Shown here in pieces: positions 51,830 to 62,100 of a DNA stretch of 64,000 bases (positions are counted from its first letter, which is position 1; the number at the start of each line of letters is the position of its first letter). Both the position numbers and the translations under genes were made by a program. Where the stretch lies: positions 124,001 to 188,000 of the forward strand of contig JAILAD010000078.1 in NCBI GenBank assembly GCA_024681795.1, written 5' to 3'. The stretch comes from Lachnospiraceae bacterium. Its GTDB lineage: Bacteria > Bacillota > Clostridia > Lachnospirales > Lachnospiraceae. The notes beneath the pieces are model-generated. The model ran no database searches. It was not told where the DNA came from and was given only the letters and a program-made list of their open reading frames with translations.

Positions 51830-54064
51830 TTACTGATTTTCCTTAACGTAGATATCCACGCGGCTGTTCAGGATTTTCGTAACTTCATCCACACTCTTCT
51901 GCCCTGCAAAGTAAGGTGCCGCTTCTTCGTTGATAATATTTAAAATCTTATCTTCTTTATACTTGACGCTTTTAGCACTCTTGGCAACATTTTTTAAATA
52001 ATTCAGGTGTTCGTCACTGATTTCCTTATAAGTAAATTCTTTGCCGCCAATCTCATAAGTATTAAACTCCGGATCAACCGTTTCCCATTCTCCGGAAGAA
52101 TTCTTCGTTGCATAAGGCTGCTTTGCAGACTCTCCCATGGCATCAAATGCGGATTTCAAAACAGGAAGACCATTCTGGCCGCTCATTCCGTTATCAATCT
52201 GCGTCTGGAAATCCGGACTGATTAACATTTTTACAAAATCGAATGCACCGTCTTTATCTTTGCTCTTGGAAGAAATTGCAACAGAAACGGAAGGATGGAT
52301 AACAGGTTTGGAATCGCCCGCAGCATTCGGGAATCCGATCAAAGCAACTTCCCTGCCGTACATACTCTGCTCCAGACGACATGTTTCCCTGAACGAACCC
52401 ATACCGATATTGTTGGTTAACATCTGATCATTTGCAAAAGCACCAAGATAGTTGATGGAGGCAAATCTTTTTTCGACTTCATTCTGATCTGCGGCAAATT
52501 CATTTGCAAATACCAGTACTTTCTTAAAATCATCCGTGTCAAAACTGCATTTTCCGGTCTTTACATCGAGGAAATCCGGAGTATTGAATGCCAGGGAATT
52601 CTCGATTATATTGTCTTTTGTAAGATAATACATACTGGTTCCGGAACAGTTGAATTTCTTTTCAAGCGCCATATATTCGTCAATCGAAATACTGTTGTTG
52701 GCATTAACAAATTCAGGTTTAATCAGGAAACCGTGAATATAATAGAACGGAATCAGATTATATAATTTACCGTCCTTGGAACCGGCTTCGATAATATTTT
52801 CCATATAATCGCTCTTATTTAATCCGGCCTTTTCCATAAGCGGAGTCATATCCGCAAAAAGACCTTTGTTAATATAAGATTCCACGTTCGGAAGACTGTC
52901 TGTCATAATGATATCCGGGATATTTCCGGAAGCCACGTCTCCTTTAAATATCTTTTCTCCGCCTTTATAATCGGTTTCCTGAGTATTATACTCGGAGTAA
53001 TCAATTACGCGGATCTTGTATTTTGTATTTTCTTTATTAAATTTTGTGATAATCTTTTTGGTCTCGGCAGTTATATAGAATCCGCCAAGTGTTAAAAACT
53101 CTTTATCGGGGACCTCCGAAGGCGAAACCTTTTTGAAAATCCCGGTATACGCGTTCTCCGAAAAATAATCCGTCATAACAAGTGCCGTGGAGGCATCAAA
53201 CATAAATACATTCACATATTCACTTGCATCAACATCGGAGTCCATAAAATTAAACACTTCCGTCGTTTTATTCTGGCTTAAATTAACGCCGGACACACCG
53301 TTTCCGCTGTTAACGATATAGAAATCATATCCTTCTCCGCTGATTGCATTACCGTTCTTGCTCTGATAAGGAATGGCCTCACCGATTGTACCGTTTACAA
53401 GATCTACCTTATGAACCGTATTTCCGTTATCGCCGTTCACAAATATAAGCAGGTCTTTTCCGTCTTCAAGAGTATCCGACCATGTTTGTGAAGCATTTGT
53501 ATTGCTGATTGTTTTCTTTTTATTCAGATTTGCATCAAATATTTCCAGATCGGATTCCATACGGACAACAATTGTTCCGTCTGCCATACATGTAAGGCCG
53601 AAAGGACTGGTTTCTCCGATATGCGCTCTTCCGAGTTCTTTTCCGTCAGATGAGATATGAACAAGGTCATAGGAAAACTCATCATTTTCGTAATCGGCAA
53701 GACCGTCAATACCGTAAACCGAACCATCCGCACCGATTTCTACAGTCTGCGTGGAAATATAATTATTCTCCGATGCAAGTTTATAAGATACGGAAGGAGT
53801 TAAATTTCCGTCTTTGCTGCCCAATGAAAACTGAAAGACACCGGGATCGGAACGCATTAAGATAAAGCGGTTGGCATCCGTGTCCGCAGCTGTCGGCGAA
53901 AAATCCGGAGTAATCTCCTTATCCATGCGAAATACGGCATTTTTCGCATTTTTCTTGGCTTCAGCAGCAACGGAAGCATTGTTCATATTGCAACCGGCCA
54001 GTGAAACCATCATAAGTCCGGCAAGAGCAAGGCTTAAACCTCTCACCAAATAACCCTTTTTCAT
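51830..54064 (-). CDS. extracellular solute-binding lipoprotein, paralogue of the one at 44032
   Basis: A 744-residue lipoprotein; lipobox SLAGC with Cys25. The chain matches the gene at 44032: both have NAVFRMDKEI/DAVFRLDKKI just after the lipid anchor, a propeller-like part (GNGVSGVNLSQN, DGSVYGIDGL), a solute-binding part (SAVSSKSKDKDGAFDFVKMLI-like), and similar ends (VDIYVKENQ/VSIYVQENQ). It lacks the long acidic linker. ATG 54064 is chosen since GGAGG (54071-54075) is six bases upstream; another ATG is one codon earlier. No transporter genes are adjacent. Strong promoter at 54109-54137. Confidence 0.85.
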   Translation of the reverse strand: MKKGYLVRGLSLALAGLMMVSLAGCNMNNASVAAEAKKNAKNAVFRMDKEITPDFSPTAADTDANRFILMRSDPGVFQFSLGSKDGNLTPSVSYKLASENNYISTQTVEIGADGSVYGIDGLADYENDEFSYDLVHISSDGKELGRAHIGETSPFGLTCMADGTIVVRMESDLEIFDANLNKKKTISNTNASQTWSDTLEDGKDLLIFVNGDNGNTVHKVDLVNGTIGEAIPYQSKNGNAISGEGYDFYIVNSGNGVSGVNLSQNKTTEVFNFMDSDVDASEYVNVFMFDASTALVMTDYFSENAYTGIFKKVSPSEVPDKEFLTLGGFYITAETKKIITKFNKENTKYKIRVIDYSEYNTQETDYKGGEKIFKGDVASGNIPDIIMTDSLPNVESYINKGLFADMTPLMEKAGLNKSDYMENIIEAGSKDGKLYNLIPFYYIHGFLIKPEFVNANNSISIDEYMALEKKFNCSGTSMYYLTKDNIIENSLAFNTPDFLDVKTGKCSFDTDDFKKVLVFANEFAADQNEVEKRFASINYLGAFANDQMLTNNIGMGSFRETCRLEQSMYGREVALIGFPNAAGDSKPVIHPSVSVAISSKSKDKDGAFDFVKMLISPDFQTQIDNGMSGQNGLPVLKSAFDAMGESAKQPYATKNSSGEWETVDPEFNTYEIGGKEFTYKEISDEHLNYLKNVAKSAKSVKYKEDKILNIINEEAAPYFAGQKSVDEVTKILNSRVDIYVKENQ

Positions 54065-54108
54065 CATTTTCCTCCTTGAAATTTATGTAAACAAAACTTC
54101 AAATTAAA

Positions 54109-54137
54109 ATACTATCATACCGATACATTCATGTCAA
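54109..54137 (-). promoter_or_regulatory. strong promoter of the solute-binding gene at 51830
   Basis: Perfect TTGACA (54132-54137), 17-base spacer, TAGTAT (54109-54114) on the minus strand. Confidence 0.8.
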
Positions 54138-54158
54138 AACATATTCCCGGTTTTGTAT

Positions 54159-56615
54159 TCAGAATCCCTTTCCTTTCGGCTTTATTTCCTTCTGCTCCTC
54201 TTTTTGGGGAAGAACTTTACCGTCCCTATCGATTTTTCCTTCTTTAATCAGACGCTCCTGAGTGTCTTTCAACGCCTGTCCGAATTCGGAAAGCTTATAC
54301 ACCGACAGCATATTCATGGTAATCTTGGCACTTTCCGGAAGATCCTTCAATGCATTATCTTTTTCATTTTTAATTCTGAGCAGTTCATTAAATGCCTCTT
54401 TATAGGTTTCTCTGAAACTGTTCATATTTTTTTCGAACTCTTTTTCAAAATCCTTATTTGTGGGTTTACCGAAGATATAATCCTCAAGGCAGGTAAGTTC
54501 ACTGTTTGTTGCCGGTTTTTCGTTCGTCGATTTAAAATATTCAAATTTTCTTAATGTTTCATAACGAAGAAAGTTTTCGAATGCCTCCTCTCCGATTTCC
54601 TTTCTGCCGTGGTCATTCTCCAGATATTTTTTCAAATCCGTAAATACCGTTTTCTGCACCATTCTGCCGTATTTTTTTTGGATTCTCATATCAGTGGCAA
54701 AATAGAGATTGGAAATTGCGTCCGGATCAATTGGTTTCTGTCCCCATTCTTTCAGAATTTCATTCAGTTTTCTGTCATTTTTCAGTTCACGATAAAAGGA
54801 ATCATCGTTCAGACTTACGATGGCAGCCACTTCTGCGTGAGGATTGGAAATCATATATTTATCGGTATTACTGAGAATTTTTCTTTCCGCTTTCATGTTT
54901 GCCAGATATTTATAAAGATTGTCCAAACCTTCCTCTGATTGAAGAGTTTTTCCTTTACAGGCATTTTTAAGTACCCACTTATTTGCAAATAAGTTTTCTC
55001 TGGTGACTTTGCCTTTTTGTATCATATTGGAAATTCCTTCGAGGATAACCTCCGTATGCGCTCTGTATTCATTGATTTTTTTCAGGTTGTCTTTACCTTT
55101 TTCTTTCTCCTTTTTTATTTCGGTATTATTCTCTTTAACTATTTCGGTTGCATTCGCCAGACGATCTTCTTCTCTTCTTAAGTTTTCCTTTAGATCGGCT
55201 TCTCTTTGCTTTAACAGAGCAAGTTCCTTTTTTGCATTCTCCAAAGAGCCGTATTTCTTAAGAAACGCTTCTTTTTCTTTCTCATACTGCTCTTTTCTGA
55301 TTTTGTATTTTTCGTTCTCTTTCTCAAGACGCTTCACGTCCGATTCGTACAGAACCAAATCCGCATCATACTTTTTCGAACGCTGGGCTTCCGCTTTCGC
55401 ATCCTTTTCGTACTGATCCATTTGTTTTAAATAATCCTGAAAGGAAGTTTTCGAATAAAGATCAAGTTCCTTTTTAAAAGTTTCCGCTTTCTTCTGATAC
55501 TCGGCATCTTCCTTTTTGTACTGTTCTTCTTCGGCTTTATATTTTTCTAAAGCAGTTTTGTATTCCTCCACTTTTAAATTATATTCATCATATTTTTCTT
55601 TATTTTGTTCAAGAAATTTATTATACTGCTTAATCTCTTCTTCCCTGTCGTTATATGTTTTCAGTTGCTTCTTATATTTGGCAAGATCCGCTTTAAACTT
55701 CTTTATGTTTTCCTCGTTTTCGATTCGTTTCCCCTGATACTTCACAAATTCCTTATAATCATCCGAATCCGTACGTCTGAAAACCCTCGAAAAAAACTGT
55801 CCTATTTTGCTGTATTTGGGAGGCTGACCGATTTCCTGTATATAATCTTTTCTTTCAGGTGCATTACCGGGATGCTTATAATGCATTAAATTCTTAATTT
55901 CAAAAGGAGGCTGCGGAATATCCGGTTTTTTGGGTGCTTTAGGTTTAACCGGTGCAATCGGAGGTTGCGGTTTTACGGGTAATTTCGGCTTATTCGGAAC
56001 ATACTCCGGCTTTTTGTGCATTTTGGATTCATCCGGAGCCTTTGGTTCTTCCGGCAATGCTTTTATTTCTTGCTCCAGATCACTGATTTTTTTTCTGACA
56101 TCATTAAATCCTTCACTGTATTTTTTATTTAATATATCCTGTCCTTTTACAAACTCAATGTTATTTTTTATTTCCCTGCTTTTCTTTCCGATATCAAATG
56201 CATCTGCACCTTCCGCAATATCCTCCGGTAATGCGGACTTTTTCGGTTCGAAATTACTTCCGGGAAGCTGTGCCGTAGCGGAAATCGGTTCACTGGAAAC
56301 AAACAGACTTCCGTTCCGGTTTTCGTATGCATAGGGAAGTCCTGTATTCATATCGAAAACAAACAGCATGACTCCGTCTTTTTTCAGTGCTTCATCAATT
56401 TCCTCTGCCGAGCCGTAAAAATTTCCGTCTTTATCGTAAGCGATATTTGTACCAACCAAATACACGGAATCAATATCCGTCGGTTCAAACCCTACTGTAT
56501 GGCGCTTTGCTTTCTTCTCTTTCTGATTATATTTTTCATTTTCATTTTTGTCATACTTATCCACCTGTTCATTCTGATTAATGATTTCTTCATTGATAAT
56601 GTTGTTGCCATCCAT
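54159..56615 (-). CDS. large coiled-coil protein of unknown function
   Basis: An 818-residue protein I do not recognise. Residues about 30-120 are a small beta-rich region (DIDSVYLVGTNIAYDKDGNF, MLFVFDMNTGLPYAYENRNG). About 160-240 is a Pro/Lys-rich linker with KPxxP repeats. About 290-540 is a long Glu/Lys/Gln/Tyr coiled coil. About 560-760 is a separate helical C-terminal domain (ENLFANKWVLKNACKGK, LTCLEDYIFGKPT). No signal peptide or membrane helix is seen, so it may be cytosolic. ATG 56615 is favoured: AAGGAG is eight bases upstream, and an ATG two codons earlier is too close. Its DNA is noticeably AT-rich. It has its own promoter. Confidence 0.75.
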   Translation of the reverse strand: MDGNNIINEEIINQNEQVDKYDKNENEKYNQKEKKAKRHTVGFEPTDIDSVYLVGTNIAYDKDGNFYGSAEEIDEALKKDGVMLFVFDMNTGLPYAYENRNGSLFVSSEPISATAQLPGSNFEPKKSALPEDIAEGADAFDIGKKSREIKNNIEFVKGQDILNKKYSEGFNDVRKKISDLEQEIKALPEEPKAPDESKMHKKPEYVPNKPKLPVKPQPPIAPVKPKAPKKPDIPQPPFEIKNLMHYKHPGNAPERKDYIQEIGQPPKYSKIGQFFSRVFRRTDSDDYKEFVKYQGKRIENEENIKKFKADLAKYKKQLKTYNDREEEIKQYNKFLEQNKEKYDEYNLKVEEYKTALEKYKAEEEQYKKEDAEYQKKAETFKKELDLYSKTSFQDYLKQMDQYEKDAKAEAQRSKKYDADLVLYESDVKRLEKENEKYKIRKEQYEKEKEAFLKKYGSLENAKKELALLKQREADLKENLRREEDRLANATEIVKENNTEIKKEKEKGKDNLKKINEYRAHTEVILEGISNMIQKGKVTRENLFANKWVLKNACKGKTLQSEEGLDNLYKYLANMKAERKILSNTDKYMISNPHAEVAAIVSLNDDSFYRELKNDRKLNEILKEWGQKPIDPDAISNLYFATDMRIQKKYGRMVQKTVFTDLKKYLENDHGRKEIGEEAFENFLRYETLRKFEYFKSTNEKPATNSELTCLEDYIFGKPTNKDFEKEFEKNMNSFRETYKEAFNELLRIKNEKDNALKDLPESAKITMNMLSVYKLSEFGQALKDTQERLIKEGKIDRDGKVLPQKEEQKEIKPKGKGF

Positions 56616-56649
56616 AGTCATTTCTCCTTATTCATTGAATTGACAAGTA

Positions 56650-56658
56650 ATTATAACA
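56650..56658 (-). promoter_or_regulatory. extended -10 promoter of the coiled-coil protein gene
   Basis: TGTTATAAT on the minus strand (TATAAT at 56650-56655), no good -35 box. It lies inside an inverted repeat GTAATT-N6-AATTAC (56647-56664). A second TATAAT is at 56672-56677. Confidence 0.5.
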
Positions 56659-56767
56659 AATTACATTTTTCATTATAATATTTGCAAATCAGATTGCATA
56701 TTTTTTTCCTTTACGCATTTAATTTAACACCTTGTGTCCATCAAATGTCCAACAAGTATATTTTTTT

Positions 56768-56800
56768 AAAAAAGGAGTATTTTTTCAAATACTCCTTTTT
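56768..56800 (-). terminator. intrinsic terminator after the 312-residue protein gene
   Basis: AAAAAGGAGTATTT (56769-56782) and AAATACTCCTTTTT (56787-56800) form a 14-bp stem. On the minus strand a T-run follows. It lies two bases after the stop at 56803. Confidence 0.85.
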
Positions 56801-56802
56801 GC

Positions 56803-57741
56803 TTATGAATCATCTTCATTCATTTTGATTTCTTCTTTGACTTCCGGTTGAATATCTTCTGTATCGGATAGTTTGGGCGCTCTCTTAAACCGTTTCTTTA
56901 CGCCTCTGAGTCCCGGCTTCTTTTGTCCGCCTCTGTGAGTTGAAATTTCCGGTATTTCTTCCGGCATTTCTTCTTCAATTTCTTCCACTGTTGGTTCCGT
57001 AATTTCTTCCGATGTTTCTTCCGCTGTATCTTCCGGATCTGCACTCACAGAAGACTTTGAAGAATTCTCAATCCTGTCCTTTTTCTTTTTCCGCCTGGAA
57101 GCAATAATCTCTTCGATTTCCTCATCCGATAACTCCGCATTCTCTATGGCATCCAGAGCTTCCTGTTTCTTTCGTTCTTCCTCTGCTTTTTTCTTTTCTT
57201 CCTCTTCCTTTTTTCTTGCTTCTTCTTCGGCTTTCTTTTGCTCTTCCCTCGCCTTTTTCTCTTCTTCTGCTTTTTTTCTGTAAATTTCATTCAGAACGTT
57301 GCGGTCAATTCGTTCAAGTTCCGGCAATTCCTTCATGAATTTCCATCGAATCCACGCTTCGGAAATCAAACCGGAAATACCTCTCGCCGTATAGGTTTCC
57401 ACTTTCGCACCGATATCGTCTACTTCGAATAAAATCACAATCGGCCTGGTTACCATATACCTGCAGAAAGAAACCTCCGCATCCGGATTGGAACGAATAA
57501 TAACCTTTCGGCCGATATTCATTAAGGATCTGTGTCCCTCCGCTTTGATTTTATTCGGATTGCCCGTGACTTTATAATATCTGGTATGTCTGGCAACACC
57601 GAAAAGCAGAATCATGTCCGCACCGTCGGTTAATCCTGTTCTGATTCCGGCAATTCCCTTCTCCGGAACCTCATAATATCTTCCCTTCGGAATGATATTC
57701 CCTATTAAAATTTGCCTGATTTCTTTTGTAACCTCATCCAA
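56803..57741 (-). CDS. charged protein of unknown function with a compact N-terminal domain
   Basis: A 312-residue soluble protein. Residues 1-150 look like a folded domain (GNIIPKGRYYEVPEKGIAGIRTG, VTRPIVILFEVDDIGAKVETYTA), perhaps PH-like; this fold guess is weak. About 150-215 is a Lys/Glu/Ala helix, 215-275 is acidic with TVEEIEEEMPEEIPE, and the rest has a basic patch (RGVKKRFKRAPKL) and acidic end. No export signal. AAGGAG and AAGG sites precede the ATG. A terminator-like hairpin lies just upstream, so it may depend on read-through from the lipoprotein gene. Confidence 0.65.
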   Translation of the reverse strand: MDEVTKEIRQILIGNIIPKGRYYEVPEKGIAGIRTGLTDGADMILLFGVARHTRYYKVTGNPNKIKAEGHRSLMNIGRKVIIRSNPDAEVSFCRYMVTRPIVILFEVDDIGAKVETYTARGISGLISEAWIRWKFMKELPELERIDRNVLNEIYRKKAEEEKKAREEQKKAEEEARKKEEEEKKKAEEERKKQEALDAIENAELSDEEIEEIIASRRKKKKDRIENSSKSSVSADPEDTAEETSEEITEPTVEEIEEEMPEEIPEISTHRGGQKKPGLRGVKKRFKRAPKLSDTEDIQPEVKEEIKMNEDDS

Positions 57742-57754
57742 ATCCTTACTCCTT

Positions 57755-57802
57755 AAAAAAGCAGAAACAGGAAGTACGCATTTCGCACTTCCCTTATTCT
57801 GC
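57755..57802 (-). terminator. terminator or attenuator between the lipoprotein and 312-residue genes
   Basis: Minus strand: GCAGAA, GGAAGT, loop, ACTTCC, TTCTGC (57761-57802), then six T (57755-57760). The two-step stem with an internal bulge fits an intrinsic terminator. The next gene begins only about 14 bases further, so partial read-through is probable. Confidence 0.72.
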
Positions 57803-57814
57803 CTGTTTTAATTT

Positions 57815-59065
57815 TTATCCGTTGAAAACATTACTTGTCGGGTCCGAAACCGGTTCAGGCTCTGATGGCTTTTCCGTTTCCTCCCCGTCAGGATTGTCCG
57901 ACACTCCTTCCGTGGCCTCGCCTTCACTCGCAGTTTCGCTGTTTAAAGACTCAAGGAATGCTTCATAAGAAGCACTGTCGTCTCTGTAGTGACTTTCATC
58001 ATCTCCGTCGTCAGTCTTATCATCCGCCTTCGTCTGACTCAGTTCCGCTTTTGCCGGCTCATAAGTAACAACTGAATGGGACTGTACGGAAAGCTTATTT
58101 TGTTCATTGATTTCAAATTGAATTTCCAGGCGTTTCTTTTCCTGCGGAGCAGAGAAATATAAAACACCTTTTCCCTGAGCCAACGGAACGATTTCAAAAG
58201 ATATATCTCCTACACCGCCCATTGTATAGGCATCGATAATAATAGTGTTTCCTTTATCATCCTTTGCCAGGTTTTCAACGAAAGCGCCTGTCGGCTCACC
58301 GGTCTCAGAATCAATAATTTCCTCCGGTGTCCCGGTATATTCCGTTTCACTCGAAATAAGCCATCCGCCTGATACAATCGGTAAATTCAAACGATAATCA
58401 CCGTTATCTTCCGGCCAGATCTGATACGAGATATTCTCTCCGGCATCACTGATAATCGCATCCAGTTTTTCTTCGGAAACAATTTCGGCCACGGTATTTA
58501 ATTTCTTTTTGTTCGGAGTAACCGTAAACCGAATGGTAATTAAGCAAACCCTGTCTTTCGGTGTTCGCTCGACTTCTTCCCTGTTCGAGGATTCCGGAAC
58601 GGGAATCACGTTTTCATCTGTTTCTGCCGATTCCACCTCCAAAACGGTTGTAACGGCATCCTTGTCTTTTCCCGAAATTTCTGCCTCGTAGGATGCAAGT
58701 TCTTCGGATGTGGTATACTCCAAATTATCCGTGGTGCTTGCAGTTTCCCTTTCTCTTACAAATGTTACATATGCCGATCCTTCCGAAACGGGAAGTAATT
58801 TAAAAGTGGCTTTTCCTCCTCTTTCCTTCCCTTTTTGTGAAACCGTAATAACCGACTCATTATCGGAAGAAGCAGACCAATAATAATCGGGACTGATTTT
58901 TCCGTTTAGTTTCACTGTCACGGTACCGTTTCCGGCAATGCTGAAGGAATAAGGATAGCCTGTTTCCGCACCGCCCTGTACGGTGTTCTTATTACAGCCC
59001 GCCAACAGAATCGTAAGCAGAAACACGGTTGTCATTGCAAGAAGATATGAAATCCTTTTTTTCAA
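57815..59065 (-). CDS. lipoprotein of unknown function with beta-rich modules
   Basis: A 416-residue exported lipoprotein: LLAGC with Cys24 as the lipid residue. The start is TTG at 59065 because GAGGAG stands seven bases before it and the product begins MKKRIS; an alternative upstream GTG adds eleven residues without a ribosome site. Two similar-looking beta regions are seen (about 35-115: GNGTVTVKLNGKISPDYYW; about 195-320: NGDYRLNLPIVSGGWLIS). The tail (about 335-416) is acidic and low complexity. Its partner may be the large surface protein encoded just upstream. Confidence 0.75.
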   Translation of the reverse strand: MKKRISYLLAMTTVFLLTILLAGCNKNTVQGGAETGYPYSFSIAGNGTVTVKLNGKISPDYYWSASSDNESVITVSQKGKERGGKATFKLLPVSEGSAYVTFVRERETASTTDNLEYTTSEELASYEAEISGKDKDAVTTVLEVESAETDENVIPVPESSNREEVERTPKDRVCLITIRFTVTPNKKKLNTVAEIVSEEKLDAIISDAGENISYQIWPEDNGDYRLNLPIVSGGWLISSETEYTGTPEEIIDSETGEPTGAFVENLAKDDKGNTIIIDAYTMGGVGDISFEIVPLAQGKGVLYFSAPQEKKRLEIQFEINEQNKLSVQSHSVVTYEPAKAELSQTKADDKTDDGDDESHYRDDSASYEAFLESLNSETASEGEATEGVSDNPDGEETEKPSEPEPVSDPTSNVFNG

Positions 59066-59099
59066 TGTAATTCTCCTCGTAAATATCATTTCTTTCACA

Positions 59100-59117
59100 A
59101 GAATCCTTAAGGATTCT
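59100..59117. other. 18-bp palindrome containing the stop codon of the large surface protein
   Basis: AGAATCCTTAAGGATTCT is perfectly self-complementary; its centre TTAA carries the TAA stop. The lipoprotein gene starts 35 bases downstream. It could form a hairpin with no loop gap only in part, or be a protein-binding site. Confidence 0.5.
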
Positions 59118-62100
59118 CTTTTGACTTCTCATTTAACTGCTCTTTCAGCTTTTCGATTGCATCATCAACAGCACTGATAGACCTGGCAGCGGCAATTGCT
59201 TCTTTCGCTTCCTGTCCGTATTTGTCTGCATCCGGATTGGTGGATGCAGCAACCAGACTGTCAACTTCCGGATCCTTTAATTCCTTATACTTTTTAAGTT
59301 CTTCAAGCAATCTCTGTAATTCGGGTTCCAAATCACTGATTACCTGATTTGACTCGCTGCGTATCGAGCTGTCATTGATTACCAAAGAGTTTTCACTGGT
59401 ATATTTGGCTGCTATCTGATCAATCTTGGACTTTGCTTCGCTTCTTTCCGATGAAGCCTCAATATCCGGAACAAGCGAATCAATTTCCGAGTTCTTATCG
59501 CTTACATACGCATCTCTCAGTGTTTTCGGTAAAGCAAGCATTAAATCGCCGATCTTCTGGTAATCATTATGATAATCCGTGCAACTGTTAATGGTATTTA
59601 TTGCTTCCTCTTTCTTCGCAACAACACTCGAAGTATCGAAATCAGGATTCATTGACTGTATATCATTTATTTTTCCTGCTTTGTAATTATTAAATTCTTC
59701 CAAAGCAGCCGCTTCTTCCGTATCCTTTAAATACTGTTTTACAATTCTTGTAATCTCAGCAACGTTATCTTCATAAGACTTGTTATCGTCATACTGTAAT
59801 TTTTCAAGTTCATCGATAATTTCTTTATAAAGCTTCTGGGTTTCAGGTGAAACAAATCCCATATTACTCTGGTAACCGCTGATGGACTGCTGTTTAACGT
59901 TTGCCCAGTTTGCTTTATTCTGTTCCTGTTGCTGTTTCTTCTGTTCCTCCGTCATCTTATCGGAATAATCCTTAATCGTCTTGGAGTAAATTTCATTCTG
60001 GTTAGCACCGTCAATCGTAATATTGATAACTGCCTTTGATTCCGGAGCCTCATTCGATTCAACAATTACACGATAATATTTCGAGGTCATTGTTTCATTC
60101 GTCGGAGGAGTGAATCTGTAACGACCGTTCTCGGGTACAAGTGAATTAACAAGTGCACCGGATGTAAATTCTTCATCCGTTCTGTCAGAAGGTGTTACTT
60201 CTACGGCTGTTACCGAATATCCGAGTTCAGAACCTGCAATGGAAGGTGTTACATAAACCGACTGACCCGGAGCAACAATTATATTTAAATTGTCATTGCT
60301 TACATGGTGTTCGTCATTGGCACCCTTCTGCGCATTCCAGTTATGTACCGTAGCGCTGACGGTAATATTGCTGAAGCTGATGCTTAGAGGATGATTCTCC
60401 AAAAATCTCTTCTTCACGTTTCTGGTGATAAAATCGCCGTCTCCGAGCATAAGTGCCGCAGAATCAATGCTCCATCCTGCAGTTCCGTCAAATAATTCGC
60501 TCTTCGGTTCCAATGTAATTCTGCGAATACCTGCAGCATTGGTAACCATAAATTTGACGGTCTGCTCCTCTCCGGTTTTAAAGTTCGTCGAATCATCCGT
60601 TAAATATTTACGAAGATCCATAATCTCGTAGGTCGGCAGAACAAATCCCGTATGATCCACGCATGTCACGCCGACCCTGACGGGTGTCTGGGTTCCGCTT
60701 TCCATGTCATCCTGGGCAGCAGTCGTTTTAAATTTAATCGTAACAGGTGCACAGGAATTCTCTGCGCCGAGTTCCGTTGCCGTTCTCGTCATCGGAGTAA
60801 GTGCCGCACTTAACTGAATCGGCTGCGAGAAACTGTACCAGCCTAAATTTCTTCGAACACTTCCGGTATCCTGACGATACGTTGCAACACTTGCACATTT
60901 CACAACGGCCTGTATTCCACCGGTTGCTATTACCTGAAGACCGGTTATTTCTCCGATAAAGAGCTGATTAAATACCAGATCAACCGTCTTACCCTCACGG
61001 ATATTAGTAATATTCTGATCCGTCAGATATACAATAGGGGTTCTGTGGGAAGGACCGGTCGGATCAAAACTGTTCTTATATTCCAGCGCAAATCCGATAT
61101 CCTTACGTTCCGGATACAAACCTGCGGTTTCCGTACCCGGTCCGAATTCAACGGAAATCACCTGTTCCTCCGTATATCCCAAAACATCTCTGTTTTTCGA
61201 AGGATACGCAGTAATTCCGTATTTTGCATTCTGTCCCTGTATATCAAAGAAATAAGTATTTACAACGGTTCCCGTACTTCCTGCACCGGCTCCTCTTTCC
61301 TGCTGAATAATCGCAAAATCAATGTTGCGAAGATTGGAATATTCGGAATTGGAATTCAGAATAAGCCTTGAAATATCAACCATCTTGGAGGCTTCCACGC
61401 CGAATGCAAAGAACATACCTCTTCCTTTTTCAGGATCGTTTTCCGCATTATATTTCGCCAAATCCGTATATTTCTGATAATCGGTAAGGGCAGTTGTATA
61501 ATGAACCTTTGCATTTAAATCATACATGCTCATCGGATCGGCAGTTCCGCCGGACGGGAATACAAAGATATTTAACGTATCATCTTTTGAAGCCGGTGTT
61601 CTGGTATAAGCAACAACGGATTCACCCTGGGTATTCTCGGTAATTTCCTGGGATTTCAGATTGAATTTCAATCTCTGTTCCACGTTATTTACATCAAAGG
61701 AATATGCCGGATTCGTTTCCGTTCCCTGTTCGAAAATAATATCGTCCTCTCCTGCGCCCAGATTCTCATACTGGTATTCCTCTTTTGCATTGATACGCAG
61801 CCTTCCCTCCGATTTTAGGATTCTGCCGGAAATTCCGGCAATGTTCCATCGGTACGGATTATCTGTCTTGGCAATAATTTCCATTCCGGTTATTTGTTTG
61901 ACATTACTGAACTGAACCGTAAATCTGTCCGTATGGCCTTCACGGAACATATACTGCGGATTGGATGTGGCAAGACCGTCGGCATAAACAGCCGTTTTAC
62001 CCATATAATCATACATGCTCTTTACCGCATCGATTTCATCGGTGGATTTGGTTTCGCCCTGATTGTTAATATAATCGAATTTCACTTTAACCTGACCCTG

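Noticed and set aside
44032-54064. Complete sugar ABC import system
   Set aside because: The only ABC genes here are ABC-2 exporter type; no MalFG-like permease accompanies the binding proteins.
55003-56334. Long plus-strand frames opposite the coiled-coil gene
   Set aside because: They are the complement of Lys/Glu-rich codons, giving artificial Ser/Phe-rich hydrophobic products with no start signal.
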